Below are positions 18,147-26,968 of a DNA stretch of 64,000 bases, one piece after another. A program made the position numbers and the translations under genes. Every line of letters starts with the position of its first letter. Position 1 is the stretch's first letter. The notes beneath the pieces were generated by a model. That model did not search any database, was not told the DNA's origin, and saw only the letters and a list, made by a program, of their open reading frames with translations. This stretch comes from Brevibacillus sp051967035 (GTDB lineage: Bacteria > Bacillota > Bacilli > Brevibacillales > Brevibacillaceae). The stretch covers positions 1-64,000 of the forward strand of contig NZ_JBQCKK010000012.1 of the NCBI RefSeq assembly GCF_051967035.1, in the 5' to 3' direction.

Positions 18147-18921
18147 GCTGTGAAATCGTGACAAATTCGGCCTCCTTCTGAATGCGCGGGATGTACTGGC
18201 GCAGAACGGAGGCTGTTTTTTTGCCTGGAGGTCCCACGTGCCCGATCGCGATGCAGAGCGGGTGGTTGCCGATCAGCTTGCAGATTTTCTCCATCTGTTT
18301 CGTGATGTGGGGGACAGAGTAGACGTCGTCGAGAAAAATCCGGTTTTCCGCGTACGGCACGCCCATCTCCGCCGCGATTTTGCCTGCTACGCTCTTCTCC
18401 GTCGTCTTGCTGTCCAGATAGATGAGGCCGCGCTTTTTGACGACACTCATGATAATGCGCATGATGCGCTCGTCAGCCGTCACCTTGGAGCCCATATGGT
18501 TGTTCATCCCGATGGCGTGGGGCACGTCGTCGATCGCTTTTTCGACCCGCTGGCGAATTTCTTCATCGGACAGATCGGTGGTAATCGCCCCTGGTCCGAG
18601 CCACGAGCGCTTGCCCTTCACCGGCTCCATCGGCATGTGGACGAACACGTCGTGCCCCTTTTGATGGGCAAGTTCGGCATCCTGCTTGGTGCTGGGCAGA
18701 AACGGCATGACCGCGACCGTCAGCGGCACGGGCAAATTCAGAATCTCCTCGGTCCCTGCCATGTTGTTGCCGAAGTCGTCGATGACAAAGGCGACCAGAT
18801 GCTTCGGTTTTGGCTGCGCAACGGGAGTGGTATCGGTATCGCCTGCTGCGGCCGTCAGCGAAAAGAGGAAGAAGGAAAGGAGCAGGGGAAGAACCAGCAA
18901 CAATCTTTTCAGGGAATTCAT
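18124..18921 (-). CDS. Divergent polysaccharide deacetylase (YibQ family)
   Basis: Exported protein of 265 aa with an N-terminal hydrophobic signal (about 4-25) and a NodB-like barrel of the divergent family: VAFVIDDFGNN, PVPLTVAVMPFLP, GHDVFVHMPMEPV, AIGMNNHMGSKVT. In this family catalytic metal residues are largely conserved (DD and H-H). ATG 18921 is preferred, with AAGGAAGG ahead; the frame is open to 18951. Being convergent with an amidase is compatible with a cell-wall role. Confidence 0.85.
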   Translation of the reverse strand: MNSLKRLLLVLPLLLSFFLFSLTAAAGDTDTTPVAQPKPKHLVAFVIDDFGNNMAGTEEILNLPVPLTVAVMPFLPSTKQDAELAHQKGHDVFVHMPMEPVKGKRSWLGPGAITTDLSDEEIRQRVEKAIDDVPHAIGMNNHMGSKVTADERIMRIIMSVVKKRGLIYLDSKTTEKSVAGKIAAEMGVPYAENRIFLDDVYSVPHITKQMEKICKLIGNHPLCIAIGHVGPPGKKTASVLRQYIPRIQKEAEFVTISQLIHPVGH

Positions 18922-19063
18922 GGTATCGCCTTCCTTGTCCATTTTTTTCATAGTCTGTTCAACCGCGTCCTTGTTTACCCGCAGTATCTGTCGCTTGGCT
19001 TAGGCAATCGCCCTATGTTACGATAAAAAGATAGTAGTTTTGCCACGAGAGGGGTCGGATTCC

Positions 19064-21715
19064 TTGAGTCATTTTGTGTTGATTGACGGAAACAGCGTAG
19101 CCAACCGGGCGTTTTATGCGCTCCCTTTGCTGTCCACGTCAGCCGGACTGCATACGAACGCAGTTCTCGGTTTTACCACGATGCTGCTTCGCGTGTTGGA
19201 GGAAATGAAGCCCACGCATCTGCTGGTTGCGTTTGACGCGGGAAAAGTCGTCTTCCGCCACAGCGAATACGCCGATTACAAAGGCGGACGCAGCAAAACG
19301 CCGCCGGAGCTGTCCGAACAGTTTCCGCTGATTCGGGAGCTGCTCGACGCCTTCTCGATCAAGCGCTTTGAGCTGGAAGGCTACGAGGCGGATGACATTA
19401 TCGGCACGTTGACCAAGCATGCGGATGCACAGGCTTGGAAAACGACCGTCATTACCGGGGACAAAGACATGCTCCAGCTCGTGTCCGATCACGTAACGGT
19501 CGCGTTGACCCGCAAAGGCGTCAGCGAAATCGAGCTGTACACCCCGCAGGAAATTCGGGACAAATACGGCCTTTCTCCGCTGCAAATTATTGATCTGAAG
19601 GGCTTGATGGGCGATTCGTCCGACAATATCCCGGGCGTGCCCGGCGTCGGCGAGAAAACGGCCCTGAAGCTATTGCACGAATACGGCTCTGTCGAGAAGG
19701 TGCTGGAAAACATCGACCGCATCTCCGGCAAGAAGCTGCAGGAAAACTTGCGCGAAAATGTGGACAAGGCCACCATGAGCAAGGCACTGGCGACGATTTT
19801 GCGCGAAGCTCCCGTCGAGCTGGACGTGCACGAGACAGCCTACGACGGCTACGACGGAGCACGGGTCAGCGACTTTTTCAAAAAGATGGAGTTCAAGTCG
19901 CTGCTCTCCAAAATCAAGGTGACGCAGCCCGCAGAAGGAAGCGGCGAGGGGACTTCGGCGAAGCCTTTTGCCTTTGAAGTCGTCACAGAGGAGAACGCGG
20001 ACAAGTACGCAGACAAGCTGACCTCCCCGATGGCCCTGTACATCGAAATGGACGGAGAGAACTACCACCACGCCCCGATTCTTGGCTTCGGACTGGCAGC
20101 AGAGGACACGGTGCTTTTCGTGCCGTGGGATGTCGCGCGGGAGTGGAAGGCGTTCTGTGCGTGGCTGGCCGACCCTGCCAAGGAAAAGTGGGTATTTGAC
20201 GGCAAGCGCGACACGGTAGGGCTGGCCTGGCATGAGCGGGAGGCAAACGGGATCAGCTTCGACGTTTACCTCGCGTCTTACCTGCTCAACGCTTCCGAGA
20301 GCAATCCGACGCTCGACAGCATCGCCTCCCAGTACGCCCAGGTGCGGGTGCTGTCTGACGAAGAGGTGTACGGAAAAGGGGCCAAGCGCCTCGTGCCGGA
20401 AATGGATGTGCTCAGCGAACATGTGGCGCACAAGGCCGCCGCGATTTGGCAGAGCGTGCCGGTGCTGCGCGAGCAGTTGGCGGCAAACGAAATGGTCGAG
20501 CTGCTCCGCGATCTCGAAGCGCCGCTCAGCATGGTGCTGGCGCGCATGGAAAAGCAAGGGGTCAAGGTCAACCGCGAGCGTCTCGCGCAGATGGGCCAGG
20601 AATTGGACAAAAAGCTGGCTGACTTGACGACGCAAATTTACGACCTGGCTGGCGGGCCGTTCAACATCAACTCGCCGAAGCAACTGGGGGACATTTTGTT
20701 CGACAAGCTGTCCCTGCCTGTCATCAAAAAGACGAAGACAGGTCCTTCGACCAGCGCAGACGTGCTGGAGAAGCTGGCTCCGTACCATCCGATTATCGAC
20801 GCGATCCTGAACTTCCGTCAGCTCGGGAAGCTGCGTTCCACGTATATTGAAGGGCTGACGAAGGAAATTCATCCGCAGACGAGCAAGGTGCACACCTTGT
20901 ACAACCAGGCCACGACGGCGACGGGACGATTGTCCAGCACGGAGCCCAACCTGCAAAACATCCCGATCCGCATGGAGGAGGGCCGCAAGATTCGCGAGGC
21001 GTTCATCCCGTCCGAGGACGGCTGGTACATGTTGGCCGCCGACTACTCGCAGATCGAGCTGCGGATTTTGGCCCATATTTCCGGCGATGAAAACTTGATC
21101 GACGCGTTCCGAAAAGGAATGGACATTCATACGCGCACCGCGATGGACGTATTCGGGGTGCGCGAGGACGAAGTGACGTCCTTGATGCGCCGCCAGGCCA
21201 AAGCGGTCAACTTCGGGATCGTGTACGGCATCAGCGACTACGGCTTGTCGCAAAACCTGAACATCACCCGCAAGGAAGCCGCTGCGTTTATCGAGCGCTA
21301 TTTTGCCGTCTTCTCCGGCGTGAAGCGCTGGATGGAAGAGATTGTCCAGCAGGCCAAAGAGGACGGCTACGTGACGACACTCTTGCACCGCCGCCGCTAT
21401 TTGCCGGATATTCGCAGCAGCAACTTCAACCTGCGGTCCTTCGCGGAGCGCACGGCCATGAACACGCCGATTCAAGGGACGGCTGCCGATATTATCAAAC
21501 TGGCGATGATTCGTATGCAGGAGAGCCTGGAGCAAAAAGGGCTGTCCAGCCGGATGCTTTTGCAGGTGCACGATGAGCTTGTGTTTGAAGTGCCGGAAAG
21601 CGAGCTGGCGATCATGCGCAAGCTCGTGCCGGAAGTCATGGAGGGGGCGATTGCGCTCGACGTTCCGCTCAAAGTGGACGTCAGCGACGGGCGCAGCTGG
21701 TACGACGCCAAGTAG
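19064..21715 (+). CDS. polA: DNA polymerase I
   Basis: A 883-aa family A polymerase for Okazaki fragment maturation and repair. Domains: 5'-3' FEN exonuclease (about 1-290, with DAGKVVFRH, YEADDIIGTL, GDKDMLQL), a 3'-5' exonuclease fold (about 300-470) lacking the D-x-E catalytic pair (it reads LYIEMDGE) and so probably without proofreading, as in other Bacillales, and polymerase motifs A (DYSQIELRILAH), B (RRQAKAVNFGIVYG) and C (QVHDELVFE). TTG 19064 is chosen because GAGAGGGG lies between it and the upstream in-frame TTG 19040. Confidence 0.96.
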   Translation: MSHFVLIDGNSVANRAFYALPLLSTSAGLHTNAVLGFTTMLLRVLEEMKPTHLLVAFDAGKVVFRHSEYADYKGGRSKTPPELSEQFPLIRELLDAFSIKRFELEGYEADDIIGTLTKHADAQAWKTTVITGDKDMLQLVSDHVTVALTRKGVSEIELYTPQEIRDKYGLSPLQIIDLKGLMGDSSDNIPGVPGVGEKTALKLLHEYGSVEKVLENIDRISGKKLQENLRENVDKATMSKALATILREAPVELDVHETAYDGYDGARVSDFFKKMEFKSLLSKIKVTQPAEGSGEGTSAKPFAFEVVTEENADKYADKLTSPMALYIEMDGENYHHAPILGFGLAAEDTVLFVPWDVAREWKAFCAWLADPAKEKWVFDGKRDTVGLAWHEREANGISFDVYLASYLLNASESNPTLDSIASQYAQVRVLSDEEVYGKGAKRLVPEMDVLSEHVAHKAAAIWQSVPVLREQLAANEMVELLRDLEAPLSMVLARMEKQGVKVNRERLAQMGQELDKKLADLTTQIYDLAGGPFNINSPKQLGDILFDKLSLPVIKKTKTGPSTSADVLEKLAPYHPIIDAILNFRQLGKLRSTYIEGLTKEIHPQTSKVHTLYNQATTATGRLSSTEPNLQNIPIRMEEGRKIREAFIPSEDGWYMLAADYSQIELRILAHISGDENLIDAFRKGMDIHTRTAMDVFGVREDEVTSLMRRQAKAVNFGIVYGISDYGLSQNLNITRKEAAAFIERYFAVFSGVKRWMEEIVQQAKEDGYVTTLLHRRRYLPDIRSSNFNLRSFAERTAMNTPIQGTAADIIKLAMIRMQESLEQKGLSSRMLLQVHDELVFEVPESELAIMRKLVPEVMEGAIALDVPLKVDVSDGRSWYDAK

Positions 21716-21768
21716 GCAGGCCGCCGAACACCAACAGGGAAAGGACAGACAGCGAGAGGAGGAGGCTT

Positions 21769-22596
21769 ATGCCGGAGTTGCCAGAGGTTGAAACCGTGGT
21801 CCGCACATTGCGCAGCCTGGTGCTGGGGAAAACAATCGAACGGGTCAGTGTCCATCTGCCCCGGATCGTGCGCCGGCCGGATGATGTGGAAGCGTTCAAG
21901 GCCCAGCTTGCGGGTCAGACGATCCGGGAAATCGCGCGGCGGGCCAAGTTTATTCAATTTTTCATGGATCAGGATGTGCTCATCTCCCATCTGCGGATGG
22001 AAGGAAGGTACGGCCTGTATCAGGCAGACGAGCCTGTGGAGAAGCATACCCACGTCGTCTTTCACTTCACGGATCAGACCGAGCTGCGCTACCGGGACGT
22101 GCGCCAGTTCGGGACGATGGATCTTTTTCCCAAAGGACAGGAGACCGTTAGCGGACCGCTTGCCAAGCTGGGAGTAGAGCCGCTTTCGGAGGGATTTACT
22201 CCTGACGTTCTGCGCAAGCTGCTCGCCGGACGGACGACGAAAATAAAACCGCTTCTGTTGAACCAGGAATGTATGGTAGGACTGGGGAATATTTATGTGG
22301 ACGAGTCACTGTTCCGGGCGGGCATTCACCCCGAGAGGCCGGCAGGCACATTGACCGGCCAAGAGGTTGACAGACTGCATGCGAGCATCGTCGCTACCTT
22401 GTCCGAAGCAGTCGAGCAAGGGGGCAGCTCGATCAAGTCTTACGTGAATGGCCAGGGCGAGATGGGGATGTTCCAGCAATCGCTCATGGTCTACGGGCGA
22501 AAAAATGAGCCTTGTGTCCGCTGCGGAGCGGAGATTGTCCGTTTTGTCGTGGGGGGCCGAGGAACCCACATTTGCCCCGTGTGCCAGAAAAAGTAA
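21769..22596 (+). CDS. mutM: Formamidopyrimidine-DNA glycosylase
   Basis: A 275-aa base-excision repair glycosylase/AP lyase for 8-oxoguanine. The catalytic N-terminus is MPELPEVET (Pro1, Glu2 after Met removal). The helix-two-turn-helix region carries QECMVGLGNIYVDE, and a C-terminal CxxC-CxxC zinc finger is present (CVRCGAEI and CPVCQKK). Lies 53 bases after polA behind GAGAGGAGG, as in Bacillus. Confidence 0.96.
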   Translation: MPELPEVETVVRTLRSLVLGKTIERVSVHLPRIVRRPDDVEAFKAQLAGQTIREIARRAKFIQFFMDQDVLISHLRMEGRYGLYQADEPVEKHTHVVFHFTDQTELRYRDVRQFGTMDLFPKGQETVSGPLAKLGVEPLSEGFTPDVLRKLLAGRTTKIKPLLLNQECMVGLGNIYVDESLFRAGIHPERPAGTLTGQEVDRLHASIVATLSEAVEQGGSSIKSYVNGQGEMGMFQQSLMVYGRKNEPCVRCGAEIVRFVVGGRGTHICPVCQKK

Positions 22597-22624
22597 ACCT
22601 TTTTTCCGAGGGAGGAGGATGGGC

Positions 22625-23227
22625 ATGATCTTAGGATTGACGGGCGGGATTGCCACGGGCAAGAGCACAGTGGCCGGCATGCTGAGAGAGCGTGGAATCC
22701 CGGTCATTGACGCGGATCAGATCGCCAGAGAGGTCGTCGAGCCGGGAAAGCCGGCGTATGAAGCGATTGTGCGTCATTTCGGAAGAGATATCCTGTTGGA
22801 AGACGGTCACATTGATCGAAAAGGGCTTGGGGAGATCGTATTTTCAGACGAGTCCGAGCGTCAAAAGCTGAACGCCATCGTCCATCCCGAGGTACGGCGA
22901 GTGATGCGGGAGGAGGCGGAAGCAGCCGAAGCAAGCGGAGCTGACATCGTGTTCATGGACATTCCGCTGTTGTTTGAGAGCAAGCTACAGCATATGGTTG
23001 AAAAAATTGTGGTGGTCTACGCACCGTACGACATGCAGCTCGCGCGGATGATCGAACGGGACGAATTGGAAGAAGAGCAGGCGAAAAAACGGTTGCGCGC
23101 CCAGTTACCCATCGACCAGAAGAAGCGGGACGCCGACTTTTTGATCGACAACTCCCGTTCGCGCGAAGAGACGGAGCGACAGGTGGAAGCACTCCTCGCC
23201 GCAATCAGGTCGGAGCAGCGATCATGA
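22625..23227 (+). CDS. coaE: Dephospho-CoA kinase
   Basis: A 200-aa P-loop kinase completing coenzyme A synthesis. Walker A GGIATGKST at residues 8-16; DADQIAREVVEPG and DIPLLFE are family motifs; a lid RLRAQ-P follows. ATG 22625 is favoured over ATG 22619 because the latter touches the GGGAGGAGG site. Its stop overlaps the start of the next gene (ATGA), showing coupling. Confidence 0.94.
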   Translation: MILGLTGGIATGKSTVAGMLRERGIPVIDADQIAREVVEPGKPAYEAIVRHFGRDILLEDGHIDRKGLGEIVFSDESERQKLNAIVHPEVRRVMREEAEAAEASGADIVFMDIPLLFESKLQHMVEKIVVVYAPYDMQLARMIERDELEEEQAKKRLRAQLPIDQKKRDADFLIDNSRSREETERQVEALLAAIRSEQRS

Positions 23228-23787
23228 GACCAGGCAAACGCGCAGCATTCATTCTGCTCGTCCTGATGAGCGTTTTTTTGCTGCAAGGCACGCCTATGGT
23301 CTGGAAATGGATGTACCCCATCAAGTATCAGCAGGAAATCGTGACAGCAGCAAGCAAATACAAGGTAGACCCTTATCTGATTTTGGCCGTGATCCGTTCC
23401 GAGAGTGGTTTTCAAACAGACCGCGTCTCGAAAAAGGGAGCCGTCGGCTTGATGCAGATCATGCCGGATACGGCGGAGTGGATCGTCGCCCAGGCGAAGT
23501 TCCGCCCGAAAGACGAGCAATACTTGTACGATCCCGTCATGAACATCGAGATCGGGACGTGGTACCTGAACTTTTTGCTGAACCGCTACGAGGGCGATCT
23601 CATCAAGGTCATCGCAGCCTACAACGCCGGGCCGGGCAAAGTGAACGGCTGGCTGGAAAGCGAACAGTGGAGCGGGCACCGCGAGACGATCGAAGATATC
23701 CCGTTCGGCGAAACGCGCCAATACGTACAGCGCGTTCTCTATTATCATGACCGTTACAAACGCATCTATGACTTCTCACTACAGTAA
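23224..23787 (+). CDS. Lytic transglycosylase (SLT family)
   Basis: Exported 187-aa peptidoglycan lytic transglycosylase with an N-terminal membrane/signal segment (7-24) and an SLT domain: catalytic Glu in RSESGF, GAVGLMQIMPDTA, and AAYNAGPGKVNGWL. It resembles Slt70-type catalytic domains without accessory domains. Start codon overlaps coaE stop. Confidence 0.92.
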   Translation: MRPGKRAAFILLVLMSVFLLQGTPMVWKWMYPIKYQQEIVTAASKYKVDPYLILAVIRSESGFQTDRVSKKGAVGLMQIMPDTAEWIVAQAKFRPKDEQYLYDPVMNIEIGTWYLNFLLNRYEGDLIKVIAAYNAGPGKVNGWLESEQWSGHRETIEDIPFGETRQYVQRVLYYHDRYKRIYDFSLQ

Positions 23788-23819
23788 AAGCCGCTTCTCT
23801 TGCCGGAGAGCGGCTTTTT
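23786..23819 (+). terminator. Terminator after coaE-transglycosylase
   Basis: AAAAGCCGCTTCTC (23786-23799) pairs with GAGAGCGGCTTTT (23806-23818), ending in T5. Confidence 0.9.
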
Positions 23820-23903
23820 GTCTTGGGTTGGGCAGACTAAAGCAAGCCGAACCGAAATGAGGAGCAAAAAATCGTCCAAATATTTATTTTTCAGTAAAAC
23901 ACA

Positions 23904-23931
23904 TTGATAATTGTGTTATACTTATTATAAT
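23904..23931 (+). promoter_or_regulatory. gapB promoter with CcpN-like operator
   Basis: TTGATA (23904-23909), 16-base spacer, TATAAT (23926-23931). The spacer contains TGTGTTATACT (23912-23922), which fits the CcpN consensus TRTGHYATAYW as I recall it. CcpN represses gapB during glycolytic growth in B. subtilis, so the same control is likely here. Confidence 0.7.
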
Positions 23932-23978
23932 GAAGGTAACGGATCAGTGTAACTTAATTGCGAAAGGGGTTTCTATTT

Positions 23979-25025
23979 ATGACAATCAAAATTGGTATTA
24001 ATGGTTTCGGCCGTATTGGGCGCATGGTATTCCGTCGCGCTATCCAGGACCCCAACATTGAAATTGTAGCGATCAACGCCAGCTATCCGGCGGAGACGCT
24101 TGCACACTTGCTGAAATACGATACCATTCATGGACGCCTGCCCAATAAAGTGGAAGTACAAGACAACAAAATCATCGTAGATGGCAAAGCGACAGTGGTT
24201 CTTTCCGACCGCGACCCGCTCAAGCTGCCTTGGGGCGAATTGGGTGTGGAAATCGTCGTGGAAGCGACTGGAAAATTCAAGGATCGGGAAGGCGCTGGCA
24301 AGCACCTGCAAAGCGGAGCGAAAAAAGTGGTCATCACGGCTCCGGCCAAGGGAGAAGACGCGACGATCGTCATGGGCGTAAACGAGTCCATCTACGACCA
24401 TGCGAACCACCATATCGTGTCCAATGCTTCTTGCACGACCAACTGCCTGGCTCCGGTGGCAAAAGTGCTCCACGAAGCATTCGGCATCGAGCAAGGCTTG
24501 ATGACAACCGTTCACTCGATCACAAACGATCAGGTCAACATCGACAACCCGCACAAAGACCTGCGCCGTGCGCGCGCGGCTGGCGAGTCCATCATCCCGA
24601 CCACGACGGGCGCTGCTCGCGCGGTAGGCAAAGTATTGCCTGAACTGAACGGCAAACTGAACGGCTTTGCGCTGCGTGTCCCTACCCCGAACGTATCGGT
24701 AGTAGACCTGGTCATCAACACGAAAAAGCCTGTAACCGTAGAAGAAGTGAACCGCGTGCTGCGCGAAGCGAGCGAAGGCAGCATGAAAGGCTACCTCGAA
24801 TTCTGCGACGAGCCGCTCGTGTCCAGCGACTTCAACGGCAACGACCACTCCTCGATTGTCGACGGTCTGTCCACGATGGTCATGGGAACCAACCAGGTGA
24901 AAGTGATCGCGTGGTACGACAACGAGTGGGGCTACTCCTGCCGCGTCGTAGACCTGGTGCGCCACGTTTCGGAAATGCACAACCAGCCAGCGGTCAAAGA
25001 AGCAACAGCAGCTGGCGTCAACTAA
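23979..25025 (+). CDS. gapB: Glyceraldehyde-3-phosphate dehydrogenase, gluconeogenic
   Basis: A 348-aa GAPDH. NAD(P)-binding GFGRIGR at residues 8-14; active site NASCTTNCLAP with the catalytic Cys. The NADP-favouring GapB features are seen: NASYPAETLAHLLKYDTIHG after beta-2 instead of the Asp-bearing loop of glycolytic GapA. The genomic place just before nrdR-dnaB-dnaI is that of B. subtilis gapB. ATG 23979 follows AAAGGGG; the frame is open back to 23958. Confidence 0.93.
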   Translation: MTIKIGINGFGRIGRMVFRRAIQDPNIEIVAINASYPAETLAHLLKYDTIHGRLPNKVEVQDNKIIVDGKATVVLSDRDPLKLPWGELGVEIVVEATGKFKDREGAGKHLQSGAKKVVITAPAKGEDATIVMGVNESIYDHANHHIVSNASCTTNCLAPVAKVLHEAFGIEQGLMTTVHSITNDQVNIDNPHKDLRRARAAGESIIPTTTGAARAVGKVLPELNGKLNGFALRVPTPNVSVVDLVINTKKPVTVEEVNRVLREASEGSMKGYLEFCDEPLVSSDFNGNDHSSIVDGLSTMVMGTNQVKVIAWYDNEWGYSCRVVDLVRHVSEMHNQPAVKEATAAGVN

Positions 25026-25039
25026 GCGGATGAAACAAA

Positions 25040-25074
25040 AACCCTTTGCCCGTCCAAGAGGCAAAGGGTTTTTT
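25040..25074. terminator. Terminator between gapB and the HD-GYP gene
   Basis: AACCCTTTGCC (25040-25050) pairs with GGCAAAGGGTT (25060-25070), T-run to 25074; A-rich 5' flank suits the convergent minus-strand gene too. Confidence 0.9.
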
Positions 25075-26204
25075 CAGGACGAAGTGGATTCGGTCAAGCC
25101 GCTGATGTTAAACAATTGATCGTCTTCGAAGCCGACGATAAACAGCTTGATGTTTTCTTTCAGGTCGAGATCATAGGGAGCGATGACATCGTTGCCGCGG
25201 CCGTCCTTGAGGACGCGGATCGTCGGCCGATGGGAATAGTCCGGATCTACGCGACTGACTACCCCTGTCTCGCCCGTATTGAGGACAACGCTGCTTCCGA
25301 TCGGGAAAATCGCGATGTGTTTGATAAAGGCATTCACCAGATGATGCTCGAAAAGATGACCGCCCGAGCCGAGCAAGTATTCGACGGCATCCTGTGGCAT
25401 GTACCGCCTGCGCCAAGGGCGGGGAGAAGTCAAGGAGTCATAAATATCGCAGAGGCCGACAATTTGGGCGAATTCATGAATCTGCTTCCCGACCAGGCCC
25501 TGAGGATAGCCGCTCCCGTTCAGCCGTTCGTGATGCTGCAAACAGATGTGGGCAGACAGCAAGGAAATATCATGCTGCTTGCGGAGCAGGTTAAAGCCGA
25601 GTGTCGTGTGCTGCTTCGCCAGTTCCTGTTCTTCTGCATTCCAGCGTTCTTTTTTCTGCAACAGCTCTTCCGGCAAACTCACCTTGCCGATATCGTGCAG
25701 CATGGCTCCGATGCCCAGATTCATCAGTTGGGTTCGATTGTAGCCGAGCGACATGCCGACTGCCGTCGCGAGCACAGCCACGTTGACCGAGTGATGGTAC
25801 AGGGATGGAGAGTGGGAAGAGATCGTAGTCAGGTGACCGACCATCTGCTTGTTTTGCATCAGGTCGTCCAGAATGGAACTGAATGCCCGTTGAAAATGCA
25901 GGCCCATTTCTTTCAGGGAGATTTTGCGGGCGAGCTTGTTCGAGTTGGTGATCTGTTTGATCGTTTTTTCAATGACTTCTACTGCGACTTGTCTGGTCTG
26001 CGGACGAATGACGTCTTCCACCACAATGTCCTCCGTACGCGGATCATCAATGTAGACGGAGTCGACACCGGATCGCTGAAGTCCGGATATCAAGCGCTCG
26101 GTCAACTGCATCCCGACGCCAAGCAGCACTTTGCCATCTTCGGTGAAAACGGTACGGCCGAGTTTCATTCCCGGCTGGACTTGTCTTAACGAAACTAAAC
26201 GCAT
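25074..26204 (-). CDS. HD-GYP domain phosphodiesterase
   Basis: A 376-aa cytoplasmic protein likely hydrolysing cyclic di-GMP or a related dinucleotide. N-terminal region (1-110) is the DUF3391-like/PilZ-like part seen in such proteins; the HD-GYP domain (about 120-300) shows HHSVNVAVLA, MLHDIGKVSLP, HHERLNGSGYPQGL. A C-terminal beta-rich stretch follows. Start ATG 26204 is set by GGAGGG six bases ahead; the frame is open to 26240. Confidence 0.85.
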   Translation of the reverse strand: MRLVSLRQVQPGMKLGRTVFTEDGKVLLGVGMQLTERLISGLQRSGVDSVYIDDPRTEDIVVEDVIRPQTRQVAVEVIEKTIKQITNSNKLARKISLKEMGLHFQRAFSSILDDLMQNKQMVGHLTTISSHSPSLYHHSVNVAVLATAVGMSLGYNRTQLMNLGIGAMLHDIGKVSLPEELLQKKERWNAEEQELAKQHTTLGFNLLRKQHDISLLSAHICLQHHERLNGSGYPQGLVGKQIHEFAQIVGLCDIYDSLTSPRPWRRRYMPQDAVEYLLGSGGHLFEHHLVNAFIKHIAIFPIGSSVVLNTGETGVVSRVDPDYSHRPTIRVLKDGRGNDVIAPYDLDLKENIKLFIVGFEDDQLFNISGLTESTSS

Positions 26205-26341
26205 TCCAATCCCTCCAACAGTACCCATATTGTACTCCATTCGACTTATGCTTTAAATAGGTACAAGGATTGACTTGACTTCTGACCGGAAGATGAGGGA
26301 CACTGTAGACATGTATTGTCAATATTGGAGTTGATTCTGCC

Positions 26342-26827
26342 ATGCGTTGTCCATTTTGTGAATACAATGGGACGAAAGTCCTGGATTCGCGTCCGTTTAA
26401 TCATAACAAATCGATCCGGCGCCGGCGGGAGTGCGAATCGTGCGAGCGTCGCTTCACTACCTTTGAAATGGTCGAGGAAACGCCGCTTTTGATCGTGAAA
26501 AAGGACGGCACCCGCGAGGAGTTCAGTCGGGAAAAGGTGCTGCGCGGTCTGGTTCGCGCCTGCGAGAAGCGGCCTGTTCCTTTGGAACGGCTGGAAAATG
26601 TGGTGAACGACATCGAAAAAGAGTTGCGCAGCTGCGGTCAGGCGGAGATCCCGAGCAACGACGTCGGGGAAAAGGTCATGGAGCGTTTGTATCACGTCGA
26701 CGAAGTCGCATACGTCCGTTTTGCCTCAGTTTATCGCCAATTCAAAGACATCAATGTATTCATGAAAGAGCTGGAGGAGCTTCTGGCGCAGGCGAGGGGC
26801 AGCCAGTCTTCGTTGCCAAATGAGTAA
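26342..26827 (+). CDS. nrdR: NrdR transcriptional repressor
   Basis: A 161-aa repressor of ribonucleotide reductase genes. Zinc ribbon with CPFC (3-6) and CESC (31-34) and an ATP-cone domain (about 49-139) that senses dNTP/ATP. The spacing to dnaB matches Bacillus (ytcG). No nrd genes are in the window. Confidence 0.95.
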   Translation: MRCPFCEYNGTKVLDSRPFNHNKSIRRRRECESCERRFTTFEMVEETPLLIVKKDGTREEFSREKVLRGLVRACEKRPVPLERLENVVNDIEKELRSCGQAEIPSNDVGEKVMERLYHVDEVAYVRFASVYRQFKDINVFMKELEELLAQARGSQSSLPNE

Positions 26828-26923
26828 GAGATAGATTGCATATAGGACTCTCCTCAGGCTCTTGCGAAATTCGCCAGGGCTTCTTTGCTTTCCAGTTATT
26901 TTTCTACGCCCAACCGCTTGCCG

Positions 26924-26932
26924 TGCTATAAT
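26924..26932 (+). promoter_or_regulatory. Extended -10 promoter for dnaB
   Basis: TGCTATAAT, an extended -10 (TGN plus TATAAT) 37 bases before dnaB; no good -35 at 17 bases. Confidence 0.45.
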
Positions 26933-26968
26933 AATAGAATCGAATTTTGTCAGGAAGGAAAGAGTCTG

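Noticed and set aside
19670..21571. Long 633-codon open frame on the minus strand opposite polA
   Set aside because: It mirrors a highly conserved gene, has no ribosome site or family features, and results from GC-rich codon use.
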